Below are positions 21,236 to 31,011 of a DNA stretch of 64,000 nucleotides, one piece after another. A program made the position numbers and the translations under genes. Under the pieces are notes generated by a model. It searched no databases, had not been told where the DNA came from, and worked only from the letters and a program-made list of their open reading frames with translations. Location of the stretch: contig OY969722.1 in NCBI GenBank assembly GCA_963702165.1, positions 1,860,001 through 1,924,000 of the forward strand, in the 5' to 3' direction. This stretch comes from Terrimesophilobacter sp963702165. Lineage in GTDB: Bacteria > Actinomycetota > Actinomycetes > Actinomycetales > Microbacteriaceae. How positions within the stretch are numbered: the first letter of the stretch is position 1; every line of letters begins with the position of its first letter.

Positions 21236-23246
21236 CTAGCCCTCCATCGGCGTGACGCGCTGCTCGATCGGCTGTTCCTCGATGAAGCTCGCGTTCAGCA
21301 ATTCACGCACGACCGACTCACCGTAACGCTGCCGGGGCGGCGGGACGTTGGACGGCCGGGCACCGGATGCGCTCGGCGGCGCAGCGGGTCGGCTCGGCTT
21401 GGTCGGTGCCGGCGTGGCTGCAGCCTTCAGCGGGGCGGCTTCAGCCTTCGGCGGCGCGGCAACCGTCGGCGCAGCGGCCGGTCCCGGTGCCTGGCGTTCG
21501 GCCGGTGGCTCCGAGTTCGGGATCTGCGCGACCGCCCAGCCGCCGGGTTCCTCCGGTGCCGGCTCGGGCTCCTCGTCGGGCGGCGGGACGTCGTCGTGCG
21601 GCGGCTCTGTGCGCTGCGGCTTCGCACTCGCGTCGACGCGAGCGATGAACTTGACCCGGATGCCGAGCACGTCGACGATCGCCTGGCGCAGGATCTCGCT
21701 CACGCTCTCACCGGCAGCCTGCGGCTGACGGAAGCCCGCAACGTCGTTCTCACTGGGGAACGCGAGCGCGAGCACGTCGTCTTTCAGGCCCATCGGCTTC
21801 GCGGTGAAGACCACGGCCCACGCTGTGCGCTTGCGCTCACCGACCGCTTCGACGATCTGCGACCAGGCATCCTTGAGCTGGTCGAAGGTGACGTCGGTGG
21901 GGGATGCTGCGGGGGCGGGCGCCTTCGTGGGGGCCGGCGCTTCTGCCGGGGCGGCGGGTTCTGCCGGGGCTGGTGTCGAGACGATCGGCTTCGCCGATTC
22001 CTCTGTGGGGGCTGGTGTCGAGACGATCGGCTTCGCCGATCCCGGGGCCGGCGGAGCTGCGGGCGCGGCATCCCCTGCGACTCCGATGCGGCGTTCGAGG
22101 CGCTCCACGCGGGCCAGCGTTCCGCGCTCGGATTCGTCGGCCGCGGGCACGAGGACTGCGCGCGACCATGAGCTCCAGGTGCAACCGCGGCGAGGTGGCC
22201 CCGGTCATCTCGGTGAGCGCGGCGTTCACGACATCCGCTGCCCGGCTCAGCTCGGCCGCGCCGAACACGCGCCGCCTGTGCGGTCATGCGACTCGAGTTC
22301 GTCCTCCGGGATCCCGCGCAGCACGGCCGCGGCTCCTCGAGCCGGTCGCCGCGACGATGATGAGGTCGCGGAGGCGCTCGAGCAGGTCCTCGACGAACCG
22401 GCGCGGGTCCTGGCCGGTCTGGATGACCCGGTCGACCGCGGCGAAAGCTGCAGCGGCATCCCGAGCGCCGATCGCATCGATGACCTCGCCGAGCAGCGCG
22501 CGAGTGCGTGTAGCCGAGCAGCGCGACCGCGCGCTCGTAATCGATGGTGGTTCCGTCGGAGCCTGCGATGAGTTGGTCGAGCAGCGAGAGCGTGTCGCGC
22601 ACCGAGCCGCCGCCGGCACGGACGACGAGCGGCAGCACGCCGGGCTCGACGGTGACCTTCTCCTCGTCGCAGAGCTGCTGCACGTACTCGAGCATCTGCG
22701 CGGGCGGCACCAGCCGGAACGGGTAGTGGTGCGTGCGGCGACCGGATGGTGCCGATCACCTTCTCGGGCTCGGTCGTCGCGAAGATGAACTTCACGTGCT
22801 CCGGCGGCTCCTCGACGATCTTCAGCAGGGCGTTGAAGCCCTGCGGCGTGACCATGTGCGCCTCGTCGAGGATGAAGATCTTGTAGCGGTCGCGGGCTGG
22901 GGCGAACACCGCGCGCTCGCGCAGGTCGCGGGCGTCGTCGACACCGTTGTGGCTGGCCGCGTCGATCTCGACGACGTCGAGGGAACCGCCGCCGTCGCGG
23001 CGACAGCTCGATGCAGCTCGGGCACTTGCCGCACGGGAGTGTCGGTCGGACCCTCGACGCAGTTCAGGCAGCGGGCCAGGATGCGCGCCGACGTGGTCTT
23101 GCCGCATCCGCGCGGGCCGCTGAACAGGTAGGCGTGGTTGACCCGGTTGGTGCGCAGCGCCGTCGCAGCGGATCGGTCACCTGGGACTGGCCGATCAGCT
23201 CGGCGAAGGTCTCAGGCCGGTAGCGGCGATACAGGGCGGTAACCAC
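21236..23246 (-). CDS. dnaX: DNA polymerase III subunits gamma/tau (about nine indels)
   Basis: Clamp-loader ATPase of the replisome. From GTG 23246 the protein starts VVTALYRRYRPETFAELIGQ. It then has Walker A GPRGCGKTTSARILARC with the zinc-module cysteines, ILDEAHMVTPQGFNALLK (Walker B), VKFIFATTEPEKV (sensor 1), GGGSVRDTLSLLDQL, an Ala/Pro-rich linker and a C-terminal tau region. Single-base indels lie near 22160, 22268, 22288, 22337, 22500, 22740, 22999, 23036 and 23163, mostly one extra base. From 22150 to the stop the frame is intact. An essential gene cannot be so broken, so these are taken as sequence errors. Confidence 0.95.
21966..22040. repeat. Tandem 33-bp REP-like repeat inside the dnaX linker
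   Basis: Two identical 33-bp units (21966-21998 and 22008-22040) begin GGGGCTGGTGTCGAGACGAT. In the dnaX frame they encode SAKPIVSTPAP twice. The sequence matches the intergenic REP at 23295-23334 (GCTGGTTTCGAGACGATCGC), differing by few bases, so a repeat element appears to have become coding sequence in the non-conserved linker. Confidence 0.75.
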
Positions 23247-23294
23247 GTACCAAGGATAGTGGCCACCCCCGACGTGGGCGGCCGTGTGCGGATG

Positions 23295-23334
23295 GCTGGT
23301 TTCGAGACGATCGCTTCGCGATCCGCTCAACCAG
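23295..23334. repeat. REP element overlapping the 3' end of ackA
   Basis: Hairpin with outer arms GCTGGTT/CAACCAGC and an inner palindrome CGATCGC-TTC-GCGATC. The ackA stop codon (23329-23327) lies in its right arm. It separates ackA from dnaX and may act as terminator. Confidence 0.72.
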
Positions 23335-24479
23335 CAGCGGCGGCCGCGATGGCGGCGACGGTCTGCCGCGCGATCTCGAGCTCCTCGTTGGTCGGCATCA
23401 CGAGCACCGCGACCGGCGAATCCTCCGGCGAGATGTACCGCGCCGACTTGCGAGGCCAGCTCGTTGCGATCCGCATCGACCTCGATGCCGAGGAACTCGA
23501 GCCCGGCGAGCGCGCGCCGCCGCAGCAGGCCGTTGTTCTCGCCGATGCCCGCGGTGAACACCAGGGCATCCAGACCGCCGAGCTGCGGCGATGTAGGCGC
23601 CGATGTAGTGCCGGATGCGGTGCCGCCACACGGCGAGCGCCGACTCGGCCGCCTCATCACCGCGAGAGCCGGCCTCCTGCACGTCGCGCATGTCACCGGT
23701 GCCGGTGAGCCCGAGCAGCCCGCTGCGCTTGTTGAGCAGGTCGTCGAGCTCGTCGACGCCCATGCCAGCCTGCCGGCGCAGGTGGAACGACGCACGCCGG
23801 GATCGATGTCGCCCGACGCGGGTGCCCATCACGAGACCCTCGAGCGGGGTGAGCCCCATCGACGTGTCGATCGACTGTGCCGCCGCGATCGCGGTCGACG
23901 GATGCTCCATTGCCGAGGTGCAGCACGATGATCCGCAGCTCCTCGAGCGGCCGCCCGAGGAAGCGCGCCGCCTCGCTCGCGAGACGTACTGGTGCGAGGT
24001 GCCGTGGAACCCGTAGCGGCGCACCTGGTAGCGCTCGCGCGATCTCCGCGATCGATGGCGTAGGTGTACGCCTCCGGCGGCAGCGTCTGGTGGAAGGCGG
24101 TGTCGAACACCGCGACGTGCGGCACGTCCGGGAGGGCGGCACGCGCGGCACGGATGCCGAGCAGGTTCGCCGGATTGTGCAGCGGCGCGAGCGCCGACAG
24201 CTCCTCGATCGCGACGCTCGACCTCGTCCGTGATCACGGTCGCCTCGGAGAAGTAGCGGGCCGCCGTGCACCACCCGATGCCCCACTCCGACGATGTCGC
24301 GGTCGGTGCCGATGGTCTCGACGAGCACGCGCTTCATGCCTGCCTCGTGGTCGGGCACCTCGCCCGGCTCGCCGATGCGCTCGATGATCCCATCGACCAC
24401 GGGCTTGCTCGGTGTCGAGGTCGATCAGCTGGTACTTGATCGACGAGGAGCCCGAGTTGACGACGAAGACCTGGCTCAT
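23327..24479 (-). CDS. ackA: Acetate kinase (about eleven indels)
   Basis: Interconverts acetyl phosphate plus ADP and acetate plus ATP. The start is MSQVFVVNSGSSSIKYQLID (ATG 24479); further recognisable pieces are VGHRVVHGG, VFDTAFHQTLPPEAY, FHGTSHQYVS, IIVLHLGNGAS, TPLEGLVMGTR, VFTAGIGENN and the C-terminal SARYISPEDSPVAVLVMP. The pieces lie in alternating frames with single-base changes near 23449, 23590, 23796, 23820, 23896, 23976, 24037, 24052, 24219, 24262 and 24406; the full gene would be about 395 residues. The ATG overlaps the pta stop (ATGA). It is the last gene of the xfp-pta-ackA run. Confidence 0.95.
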
Positions 24480-26574
24480 CGCTTTGCGCTCTGGGCCTGG
24501 ATGGCGGTGATCGCGATGGTGTTGACGATGTCCTGCACCGCGCGCCGCGGGACAGGTCGTTGACCGGCTTGCGCAGCCCCTGCAGCACCGGCCCGATGGC
24601 CACCGCACCCGCGCTGCGCTGCACCGCCTTGTAGGTGTTGTTGCCGGTGTTCAGGTCGGGGAAGATGAACACCGTCGCCCGGCCGGCGACCTCCGACTCC
24701 GGCAGCTTCGCCTTGGCCGACCGCGGCGTCCGCCGCCGCGTCGTACTGGATCGGCCCGTCGACCGGCAGGTCGGGCCGCCGCTCGCGCACGAGCGCGGTC
24801 GCCGCGCGCACCTTGTCGACGTCGGCGCCGGTGCCGGATGCGCCGGTCGAGTAGGACAGCATCGCGATGCGCGGATCGATACCGAACTGCGCCGCCGTCT
24901 CGGCGGCCGAGATCGGCGATGTCGGCGAGCTGCTCGACTGTCGGGTCGGGATGACCGCGCAGTCGCCGTAGACCAGCACCCGGTCGGCGAGCGCCATGAG
25001 GAACACGCTGGAGACAACCGAGACATCCGGTTTGGTCTTGATGATCTCGAAGCCGGCCGGATGGTGTGCGCCGTGGTGTGTGCGGCGCCGGAGACCATGC
25101 CGTCGGCGAGTCCGAGGTGCACCATCATCGTGCCGAAGTAGCTGAGGTCGGTGACGGTGTCGCGCGCCGCTCGCCAGGCTGACGCCCTTGTGGGCGCGCA
25201 GCTGCGTGTACTCGGCGGCGAACTTCTCCCGCAGCACGTCGTCGAACGGGCTGATCACCTGCGCCTCGCGGATGTCCAACGCCGAGCCCGATCGCACGGG
25301 CCCGCACCTCGATCTCCTCGCCGAGGATGGTCAGATCGGCGATGCCGCGCGACAGCACGGTCGCGGCGGCACGCAGGATGCGGTCGTCGTCACCCTCCGG
25401 CAGCACGATGTGCTTGCGGTTCGCCCGCGCGCGCTCGACCAGCCCGTACTCGAACATCAGCGGGGTGACGACATCGGTGCTCTCCACCTCGAGCAGCTCG
25501 AGCAGCCCTGCCGAATCGACGTGCTGCTCGAACAGCGCGAGCGCAGTGTCGAGCTTGCGCTGCGAGTCGGCGGCGAGACGCGGCCGGATGTTGGTGATCG
25601 TCACCGCGGTGTCGTAGGTTCCCAGCGCGGAGGCGATGATCGGCAGCGTCGGCCGCAGCACCGTCGATGAGCTGGATGATCTGGTCTGGCAGCTTCGAAC
25701 CCGCCGTTGAGCACGATTCCGGCAAGGGACGGGAAGGTCGCCGACTCGTGCGCCATGATGCACGGCGAGCAGCACCTCGGTGCGGTCGGCCGGGACGACG
25801 ACGACCGACCCTTCGATCAGCCGCGGCAGCACGTTGTCCATGCGTCATTCCGGCGACCACGACACCCATGGCTTCGCGGTCCAGCAGCTCATCGTCGCCG
25901 CGCAGCAGCGTGCCGTCCGTCGCTTCCATGATCGAGCGCATGGTCGGGGCGACCAGCACCGGGTCCTCCGGCATCGCCCACACCGGCGTGCTCGTCTGGG
26001 TGCCGACGGCTGCGGTGATCTCGTCCAGTCGTTCCGGGTCGCCGCGGTTGACGATGACGGCGACCAGGTGCGCGTGCTCGTGGCCCAACTCGTCGATCGC
26101 GATCTCCGCCACCTGGCCCACCTCATCCGGTGTGCGGGCGAGCCCCGTGGTCTTGCTGCGCCCGCCGAGCACCAACAGCACCGGCATGCCCAGGTTCGCT
26201 GCGATGCGCGCGTTGTAGCCGAGCTCGGTCGGCGCGCCGACGTCGGTGTAGTCAGAGCCGAGCATGACGACGGCGTCGCACTTGGCCTCGACTGCCTTGT
26301 ACCGTTCCACGATGCGGGCGAGCGCGGCATCCGGATCGTCGTGCACGTCCTCGTAGCTGACGCCGATGCACTCGTCGTAGTCGAGGTCGACGCCGTCGTG
26401 CTCGAGCAGCAGCTCGAGCACGTAGTCGCGCTCGGTCGAGGACCGCGCGATCGGGCGGAAGACTCCCACCCGCTTCACCGACCGGGAGAGCGTCGCCAGC
26501 ACTCCGAGAGCGATGGTCGACTTGCCGGTGTGGCCTTCCGCCGAGGTGATGTAGACGCTGCGTGTCGCGTTCAG
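24476..26574 (-). CDS. pta: Phosphate acetyltransferase, long form (about eleven indels)
   Basis: Converts acetyl phosphate to acetyl-CoA. About 700 residues: an N-terminal P-loop domain (SAEGHTGKSTIALG), a DRTGG middle domain (DREAMGVVVAGM) and the catalytic PTA domain (GLADGMVSGAAHTTAHTIRP, YSTGASGTG, GPVLQGLRKPVNDLSRGA). Single-base changes lie near 24544, 24720, 24915, 24951, 25058, 25171, 25280, 25665, 25699, 25757 and 25843; upstream of 25845 the frame is intact. No ATG or GTG precedes the P-loop in frame. CTG 26574, with GAAGGGAAG upstream, is the best start I see; another indel is the alternative. It lies 75 bp after xfp and overlaps ackA. Confidence 0.94.
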
Positions 26575-26649
26575 TTTCGGTAACTTCCCTTCGCCGCCGG
26601 TGGCGCGGCATCAACAATCCTACGGAACCCTCCGCTGCCGTCGAAGCGG

Positions 26650-29076
26650 TCAGTCGGCCCCGGTGCGGCCGCCGGCGTGCGGCCCCTGGAACACCCAGTC
26701 GGTGACCTCGGGGATGTCCTCGCCGTGATCTCGCGTGTACTGGCGCGCGCGAGCCCGGGCATCCTGCATCCGTTGCCGCAGTGGGCCTCGCGTCTCGGCG
26801 AGGCGCGGCACACGGTCGATCACGTCCATCACCAGCCTGTACCGGTCGAGGTCGTTGAGCATGAGCATGTCGAACGGCGTGGTGGTCGTGCCGTTCTCCT
26901 TGAAGCCGCGCACGTGCAGGTTGTCGTGGCCGGCCCTGCGGTAGGTGAGCCGGTGGATGAGCGCCGGGTAGCCGTGGTAGGCGAAGATGATCGGCTTGTC
27001 GACGGTGAAGAGGGCGTCGAAGTCGGGGTCGGACATGCCGTGCGGATGCTCGCGTTGATCCTGCAGGCGCATCAGGTCGATGACGTTCACCACCCGCACC
27101 TTCAACTGCGGCAGGTGCTCCCGGAGCATGGATGCCGCAGCGATTGTTTCCATGGTTGGCACGTCGCCTGCGCAGCCGAGCACGACATCCGGTTCCTGGC
27201 CCGCCACTTCGGTGCCGGCCCAGTCCCAGATGCCGGCGCCCTGCGTGCAATGCGCGACGGCCTGGTCCATGGTCAGCCACTGCGGCTGCGGCTGCTTGCC
27301 CGCGACGACGACGTTGACGTAGTCCGTGGTGCGCAGGACGTGGTCGTAGGTGCTCAACAGGGTGTTGGCGTCGACCGGGAGGTAGACCCGGACGACCTCC
27401 GCCTTCTTGTTGATCACGTGGTCGATGAAGCCGGGGTCCTGGTGGCTGAAGCCGTTGTGGTCCTGCCGCCAGACGTGGCTTGAGAGCAGGTAGTTGAGGC
27501 TCGAGATCGGCCGGCGCCAGGGCAGTTCCCGCGCCACCTTGAGCCACTTGGCGTGCTGGTTGAACATCGAGTCGACGATGTGAATGAACGCTTCGTACGA
27601 GTTGAAGAGCCCGTGCCGCCCGGTCAGCAGGTAGCCCTCGAGCCAGCCCTCACACAGGTGCTCGCTGAGGACCTCCATCACGCGCCCGGTACGCGCCAGG
27701 TTCTGGTCGACCGGCAGGATGTCGGCCGCCCACTGCTTGGCAGTGTGCGCGTAGACGGCGGGAGCGAGCCGGTTGGATGCCGTCTCGTCGGGGCCGAAGA
27801 TGCGGAAGTTGTCGGGGTTGTCGCGGATGACGTCGGCGAGCCAGCCGCCGAGCACCCGGGTCGCCTCGCCGTCCACCGCGCCCGGGCTTGGCACGTCGAC
27901 CCCGTAGTCGCGGAAGTCCGGCAGCTTGAGTTCGCGGCGCAGCAGCCCGCCGTTCGCGTGCGGTGTTGCGCTCATCCGCAGGTCGCCGTCGGGCACGGAT
28001 GCCTGCACCAGCGGGGTCGGTGCGCCGTCGGGCCCGAAAAGCTCCTCCGGTCGGTAGGAGCGCATCCACTCTTCGAGGAGACGCAAGTGCTCCGCCGAGC
28101 CGCGCACATTCGAGAGTGGTACCTGGTGGGAGCGCCAGGTGTTCTCGACCGGCTCATCGTCGATGATGGGCGGGCAGGTCCAGCCCTTCGGGGTGCGCAG
28201 GATGATCATCGGCCAGCGTGGGCGGGTCGTGTCGCCGTCGGCGGCCCGCTGCCGAATCGCGGTGATCTCGTCCATCACCTGGTCGAGGGTGCGCGCCATC
28301 CGATCGTGCACGAGCATCGGGTCTTCACCGTCGAAGCCGCCCTCGACGACGTACGGCCGGTGGCCGTGCCCGCGCATCAGATCGAGCAGTTCATCTTCGT
28401 CGATGCGCGCGAGCACGGCCGGGTTGGCGATCTTGTAGCCGTTGAGGTGCAGGATGGGCAGCACCACGCCGTCCTGCACAGGGTCGATGAACTTGTTCGA
28501 CTGCCAGCTGCCGGCGAGCGGGCCGGTCTCCGCCTCGCCGTCGCCGATGACGGCGGCGACCAGCAGGTCTGGGTTGTCGAAAGCGGCGCCGTACGCGTGG
28601 CTCAGCGAGTACCCCAGTTCACCGCCCTCGTGGATCGACCCGGGCGTCTCCGGGGCGACATGACTGGGGATGCCGCCGGGGAACGAGAACTGGCGGAACA
28701 AGGCGCGCATCCCGTCGGTCGTTTGGGAAATGGCCGGGTACACCTCGGAGTAGGTGCCGTCCAGCCACGCGCCCGCGACCAGGCCGGGACCGCCGTGGCC
28801 GGGACCAGTGACGTACAGCGTCTTCTGGTTCCGTTCCCGGATGATGCGGTTCAGGTGGGCGTAGAGAAAGTTGAGCCCAGGAGTGGTTCCCCAGTGTCCG
28901 AGCAATCGGGGCTTGATGTGCTCGGCGGCGAGCGGATCGGTCAGCAGCGGATTGTCGAGGAGGTAGATCTGCCCGACGCTGAGGTAGTTGGCCGCCCGCC
29001 AGTAGGCGTCGATCGCGGCGAGAGTGTCGGCATCGCGTGCGGCAGGCTCGGCCCGACTGGTAGTGCTATCCGTCAT
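26650..29076 (-). CDS. xfp: Phosphoketolase (xylulose-5-phosphate/fructose-6-phosphate)
   Basis: Thiamine-diphosphate enzyme that splits xylulose 5-phosphate (and often fructose 6-phosphate) to acetyl phosphate plus a sugar phosphate. 808 residues, full length and intact. Visible are GHWGTTPGLNFLYAHLNR, the active-site VTGPGHGGPG, the TPP motif VIGDGEAETG, and SNKFIDPVQDGVVLPILHLNG, with C-terminal FAYHGYPALIHRLTYRR. It heads the run xfp-pta-ackA, which turns pentose phosphates into acetyl-CoA or acetate with ATP gain. Whether it also uses fructose 6-phosphate cannot be told. Confidence 0.96.
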   Translation of the reverse strand: MTDSTTSRAEPAARDADTLAAIDAYWRAANYLSVGQIYLLDNPLLTDPLAAEHIKPRLLGHWGTTPGLNFLYAHLNRIIRERNQKTLYVTGPGHGGPGLVAGAWLDGTYSEVYPAISQTTDGMRALFRQFSFPGGIPSHVAPETPGSIHEGGELGYSLSHAYGAAFDNPDLLVAAVIGDGEAETGPLAGSWQSNKFIDPVQDGVVLPILHLNGYKIANPAVLARIDEDELLDLMRGHGHRPYVVEGGFDGEDPMLVHDRMARTLDQVMDEITAIRQRAADGDTTRPRWPMIILRTPKGWTCPPIIDDEPVENTWRSHQVPLSNVRGSAEHLRLLEEWMRSYRPEELFGPDGAPTPLVQASVPDGDLRMSATPHANGGLLRRELKLPDFRDYGVDVPSPGAVDGEATRVLGGWLADVIRDNPDNFRIFGPDETASNRLAPAVYAHTAKQWAADILPVDQNLARTGRVMEVLSEHLCEGWLEGYLLTGRHGLFNSYEAFIHIVDSMFNQHAKWLKVARELPWRRPISSLNYLLSSHVWRQDHNGFSHQDPGFIDHVINKKAEVVRVYLPVDANTLLSTYDHVLRTTDYVNVVVAGKQPQPQWLTMDQAVAHCTQGAGIWDWAGTEVAGQEPDVVLGCAGDVPTMETIAAASMLREHLPQLKVRVVNVIDLMRLQDQREHPHGMSDPDFDALFTVDKPIIFAYHGYPALIHRLTYRRAGHDNLHVRGFKENGTTTTPFDMLMLNDLDRYRLVMDVIDRVPRLAETRGPLRQRMQDARARARQYTRDHGEDIPEVTDWVFQGPHAGGRTGAD

Positions 29077-29540
29077 TGGGCTCTCTCCGCTCGGTTGCCT
29101 CGTCTCATCCTAGGTAGAGGTCATCAGCGGACGTTCAGTCGTCGTTCAGCAACGTTGCGGTGACCAGCACGGTGGGTGCGGCCGGCGCGTCCGAGCCGGA
29201 TGCCGCGCCGCGCCAGCGCCTCCTCTTCCTCGCGCTCTACACCGTCGGAGTCGATGGTGATCAACCACCAACGCGTCATCGCCCAGGTCGGGGATCCCGG
29301 CGACAGCACCGGGAGCGAGGGGGTCGAAACGGGTCGGGTTCTGCATATTTCGATGGTGACACCACCACCCGACATTCGAACCTGATTTCGAGTCAACCGG
29401 GGAGAAGTCATCCCGCGCGCCGCCTGTGGAGGGGTTGCGCACGCTAGTGGTCGAGTGGTCGAGCCGCTCAAGACCGCCGAACACGGATCTCGACGGGCGC
29501 GATCACCGGGAGGCTCGATCACCGACTGGGCGGGAAAAGA
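29077..29540. other. Intergenic region upstream of xfp, no gene recognised
   Basis: About 460 bp between the xfp start and the SRP RNA. It must contain the xfp promoter. Open frames here are GC-rich shadows without recognisable protein features. A GGTGGTGTCACCA-like dyad near 29360 and a GGTCGAG repeat near 29448-29465 are visible; nothing else stands out. Confidence 0.5.
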
Positions 29541-29635
29541 AAGGACCCCTCGCGCACCCGCCAGAGCCCGGTTGCCCTTGCTACGTTTCCGTCCTGGGGG
29601 AGTTGGCCTGGATGGCGCCACGCGAGGAGCCGCCG
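29541..29635 (-). ncRNA. ffs: Signal recognition particle RNA (4.5S, small type)
   Basis: The minus strand carries the conserved apical part of bacterial SRP RNA: CAACTCCCCCAGGACGGAAA, with the GGAA loop, then GTAGCAAGGGCAACCGGGCT and CTGGCGGGTGCGCGAGGGG. The terminal stem pairs CCTCGCG with CGCGAGG. A T-rich stretch (TCCTTTCTTTTCCC) follows and probably ends transcription. It forms the signal recognition particle with Ffh for membrane-protein targeting. The ends are approximate. Confidence 0.88.
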
Positions 29636-29666
29636 CCAGTCTACCGGTTCGGCGCATCCGGTCCAC

Positions 29667-31001
29667 TCAGAGCAGGATGCCGAGCGGTTTCTCAAGCACC
29701 GCAACCAAGTCGGCGAGGAACGCCGCACCAGTCGCGCCGTCCATCACCCGGTGGTCGACGGTTAGCGTGAGCTTCAGCTTCGACACTTCGGCGAGCGCCC
29801 CATCGCGCATGACCGGATCCTTGGTGGCCGCCCCGACGGCGAGAATCCCGGCCTCTGGCGGGTTGAGCATGGCCGTGAACTGGTCGATGCCGAACATGCC
29901 GAGGTTGCTGACACTGAAGGTGCCGCCGCTCATCTCGTCCAGTGCGAGCTTCCCTGCACGCGCCTTCTCGGCCAGCGCGCGCGTGCGCTGGGCCACCTCG
30001 CTGAGCGAGATCCGGTCAGCGTCCTTGATGACCGGGACCAGCAGCCCGTTCTCCGTGGCGACCGCCACCCCGATGTTGACCCGGTTGTGGCTGAGCACGG
30101 CGTCGCCGTCCCAGGATGCGTTCGCCTCCGGATGCCTGCGCAGGGTCACCGCGGCGGCACGCACGATGAGGTCGTTGACACTCACCTTGACGCCTTGGCT
30201 CTCGAGCGTCGCGTTGATGCTCGCCCGGAATTCGAGGAAGGCATCGAGTTCTGCGACCGCAGTGAGAAAGAAGTGCGGCACCTGCTGGCTCTCGGTGAGG
30301 CGCTTCGCGGCAACCATCCGGATGCGATTGGCGGGCACCCGCTCGGATTCCCTGGCATCCCCCGTCGGCGCAGCTGCCGTCGCCTGCGGCGCCGGTGTCG
30401 CTGCCGGTTCGGCCTGCCGCGGCTCCTGCGCAGCGCCGGACCCCGCGGCCTCGATTGCCGCCTCGACGTCCGCGCGGATGATGCGGCCCTGTGGTCCGGT
30501 ACCGGCGATCGTCGCCGGGTCGATTCCATGGTCGCGAGCCAGCTTGCGCGCGAGAGGCGACATGCGTGAGACACCGCCGGTGGTGAGGCGCCCTGAGTCG
30601 CTCATCTGGGTCGGCGCGGCGGCCTGCTGCGGCTCGGGTGCGGGCTCTGGCCTCGCGGGCTCCCCCGCTTCCGTTCCGCCTGCCGTCTCCTTCTCCGCTG
30701 GCTGCGCTGGCTCTTCCGCCTCCTGCTCAGCGGCGGGCGGCGCAGCATCCGGGGCCTTCTTGCCCGAGCCGTCCCCGATGATGGCCACCGCCTGGCCGAT
30801 CGGCACGATGGTGCCCTCCGGCACGAGCTGCTGCTCGAGAACGCCGTCCTCGAACGCTTCGAGCTCCATGGTTGCCTTGTCGGTCTCGATCTCGGCGAGC
30901 GCGTCTCCTTTCGCGACCCGGTCTCCGACGTTTTTCAGCCACTTGGCGAGTTCACCCTCCTCCATCGTGTCGGACAGCCGGGGCATGGTCACTTCGGACA
31001 T
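29667..31001 (-). CDS. pdhC: 2-oxo-acid dehydrogenase E2 (dihydrolipoamide acyltransferase)
   Basis: Core of a pyruvate-type dehydrogenase complex; carries acyl groups on lipoyl-lysine to CoA. 444 residues: one lipoyl domain (residues 1-78; ETDKATMELEAFEDG with the lipoyl Lys), a Pro/Ala/Glu-rich linker, the E1/E3-binding domain (SPLARKLARDHGIDPATIAG) and the acyltransferase domain ending in TVDHRVMDGATGAAFL (catalytic HxxxDG). Start ATG 31001 gives a standard lipoyl domain. Last gene of an E1alpha-E1beta-E2 operon; no E3 gene is in the window. Acetoin or branched-chain oxo-acid dehydrogenase is a possible alternative. Confidence 0.93.
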   Translation of the reverse strand: MSEVTMPRLSDTMEEGELAKWLKNVGDRVAKGDALAEIETDKATMELEAFEDGVLEQQLVPEGTIVPIGQAVAIIGDGSGKKAPDAAPPAAEQEAEEPAQPAEKETAGGTEAGEPARPEPAPEPQQAAAPTQMSDSGRLTTGGVSRMSPLARKLARDHGIDPATIAGTGPQGRIIRADVEAAIEAAGSGAAQEPRQAEPAATPAPQATAAAPTGDARESERVPANRIRMVAAKRLTESQQVPHFFLTAVAELDAFLEFRASINATLESQGVKVSVNDLIVRAAAVTLRRHPEANASWDGDAVLSHNRVNIGVAVATENGLLVPVIKDADRISLSEVAQRTRALAEKARAGKLALDEMSGGTFSVSNLGMFGIDQFTAMLNPPEAGILAVGAATKDPVMRDGALAEVSKLKLTLTVDHRVMDGATGAAFLADLVAVLEKPLGILL

Positions 31002-31011
31002 CGAGTTCCTC

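Noticed and set aside
21966..22040. Two 33-bp direct repeats as a minimal CRISPR array
   Set aside because: Only two units, separated by just nine bases, in frame within dnaX, and related to a REP element; no cas genes.
21236..26574. dnaX, ackA and pta as pseudogenes
   Set aside because: All conserved blocks are present in order, the indels are evenly spread, and dnaX is essential; sequence error is the simpler reading.
29124..29666. 180-codon frame between phosphoketolase and E2
   Set aside because: It overlaps the SRP RNA, is Arg/Pro-rich without domains and behaves like a shadow frame.
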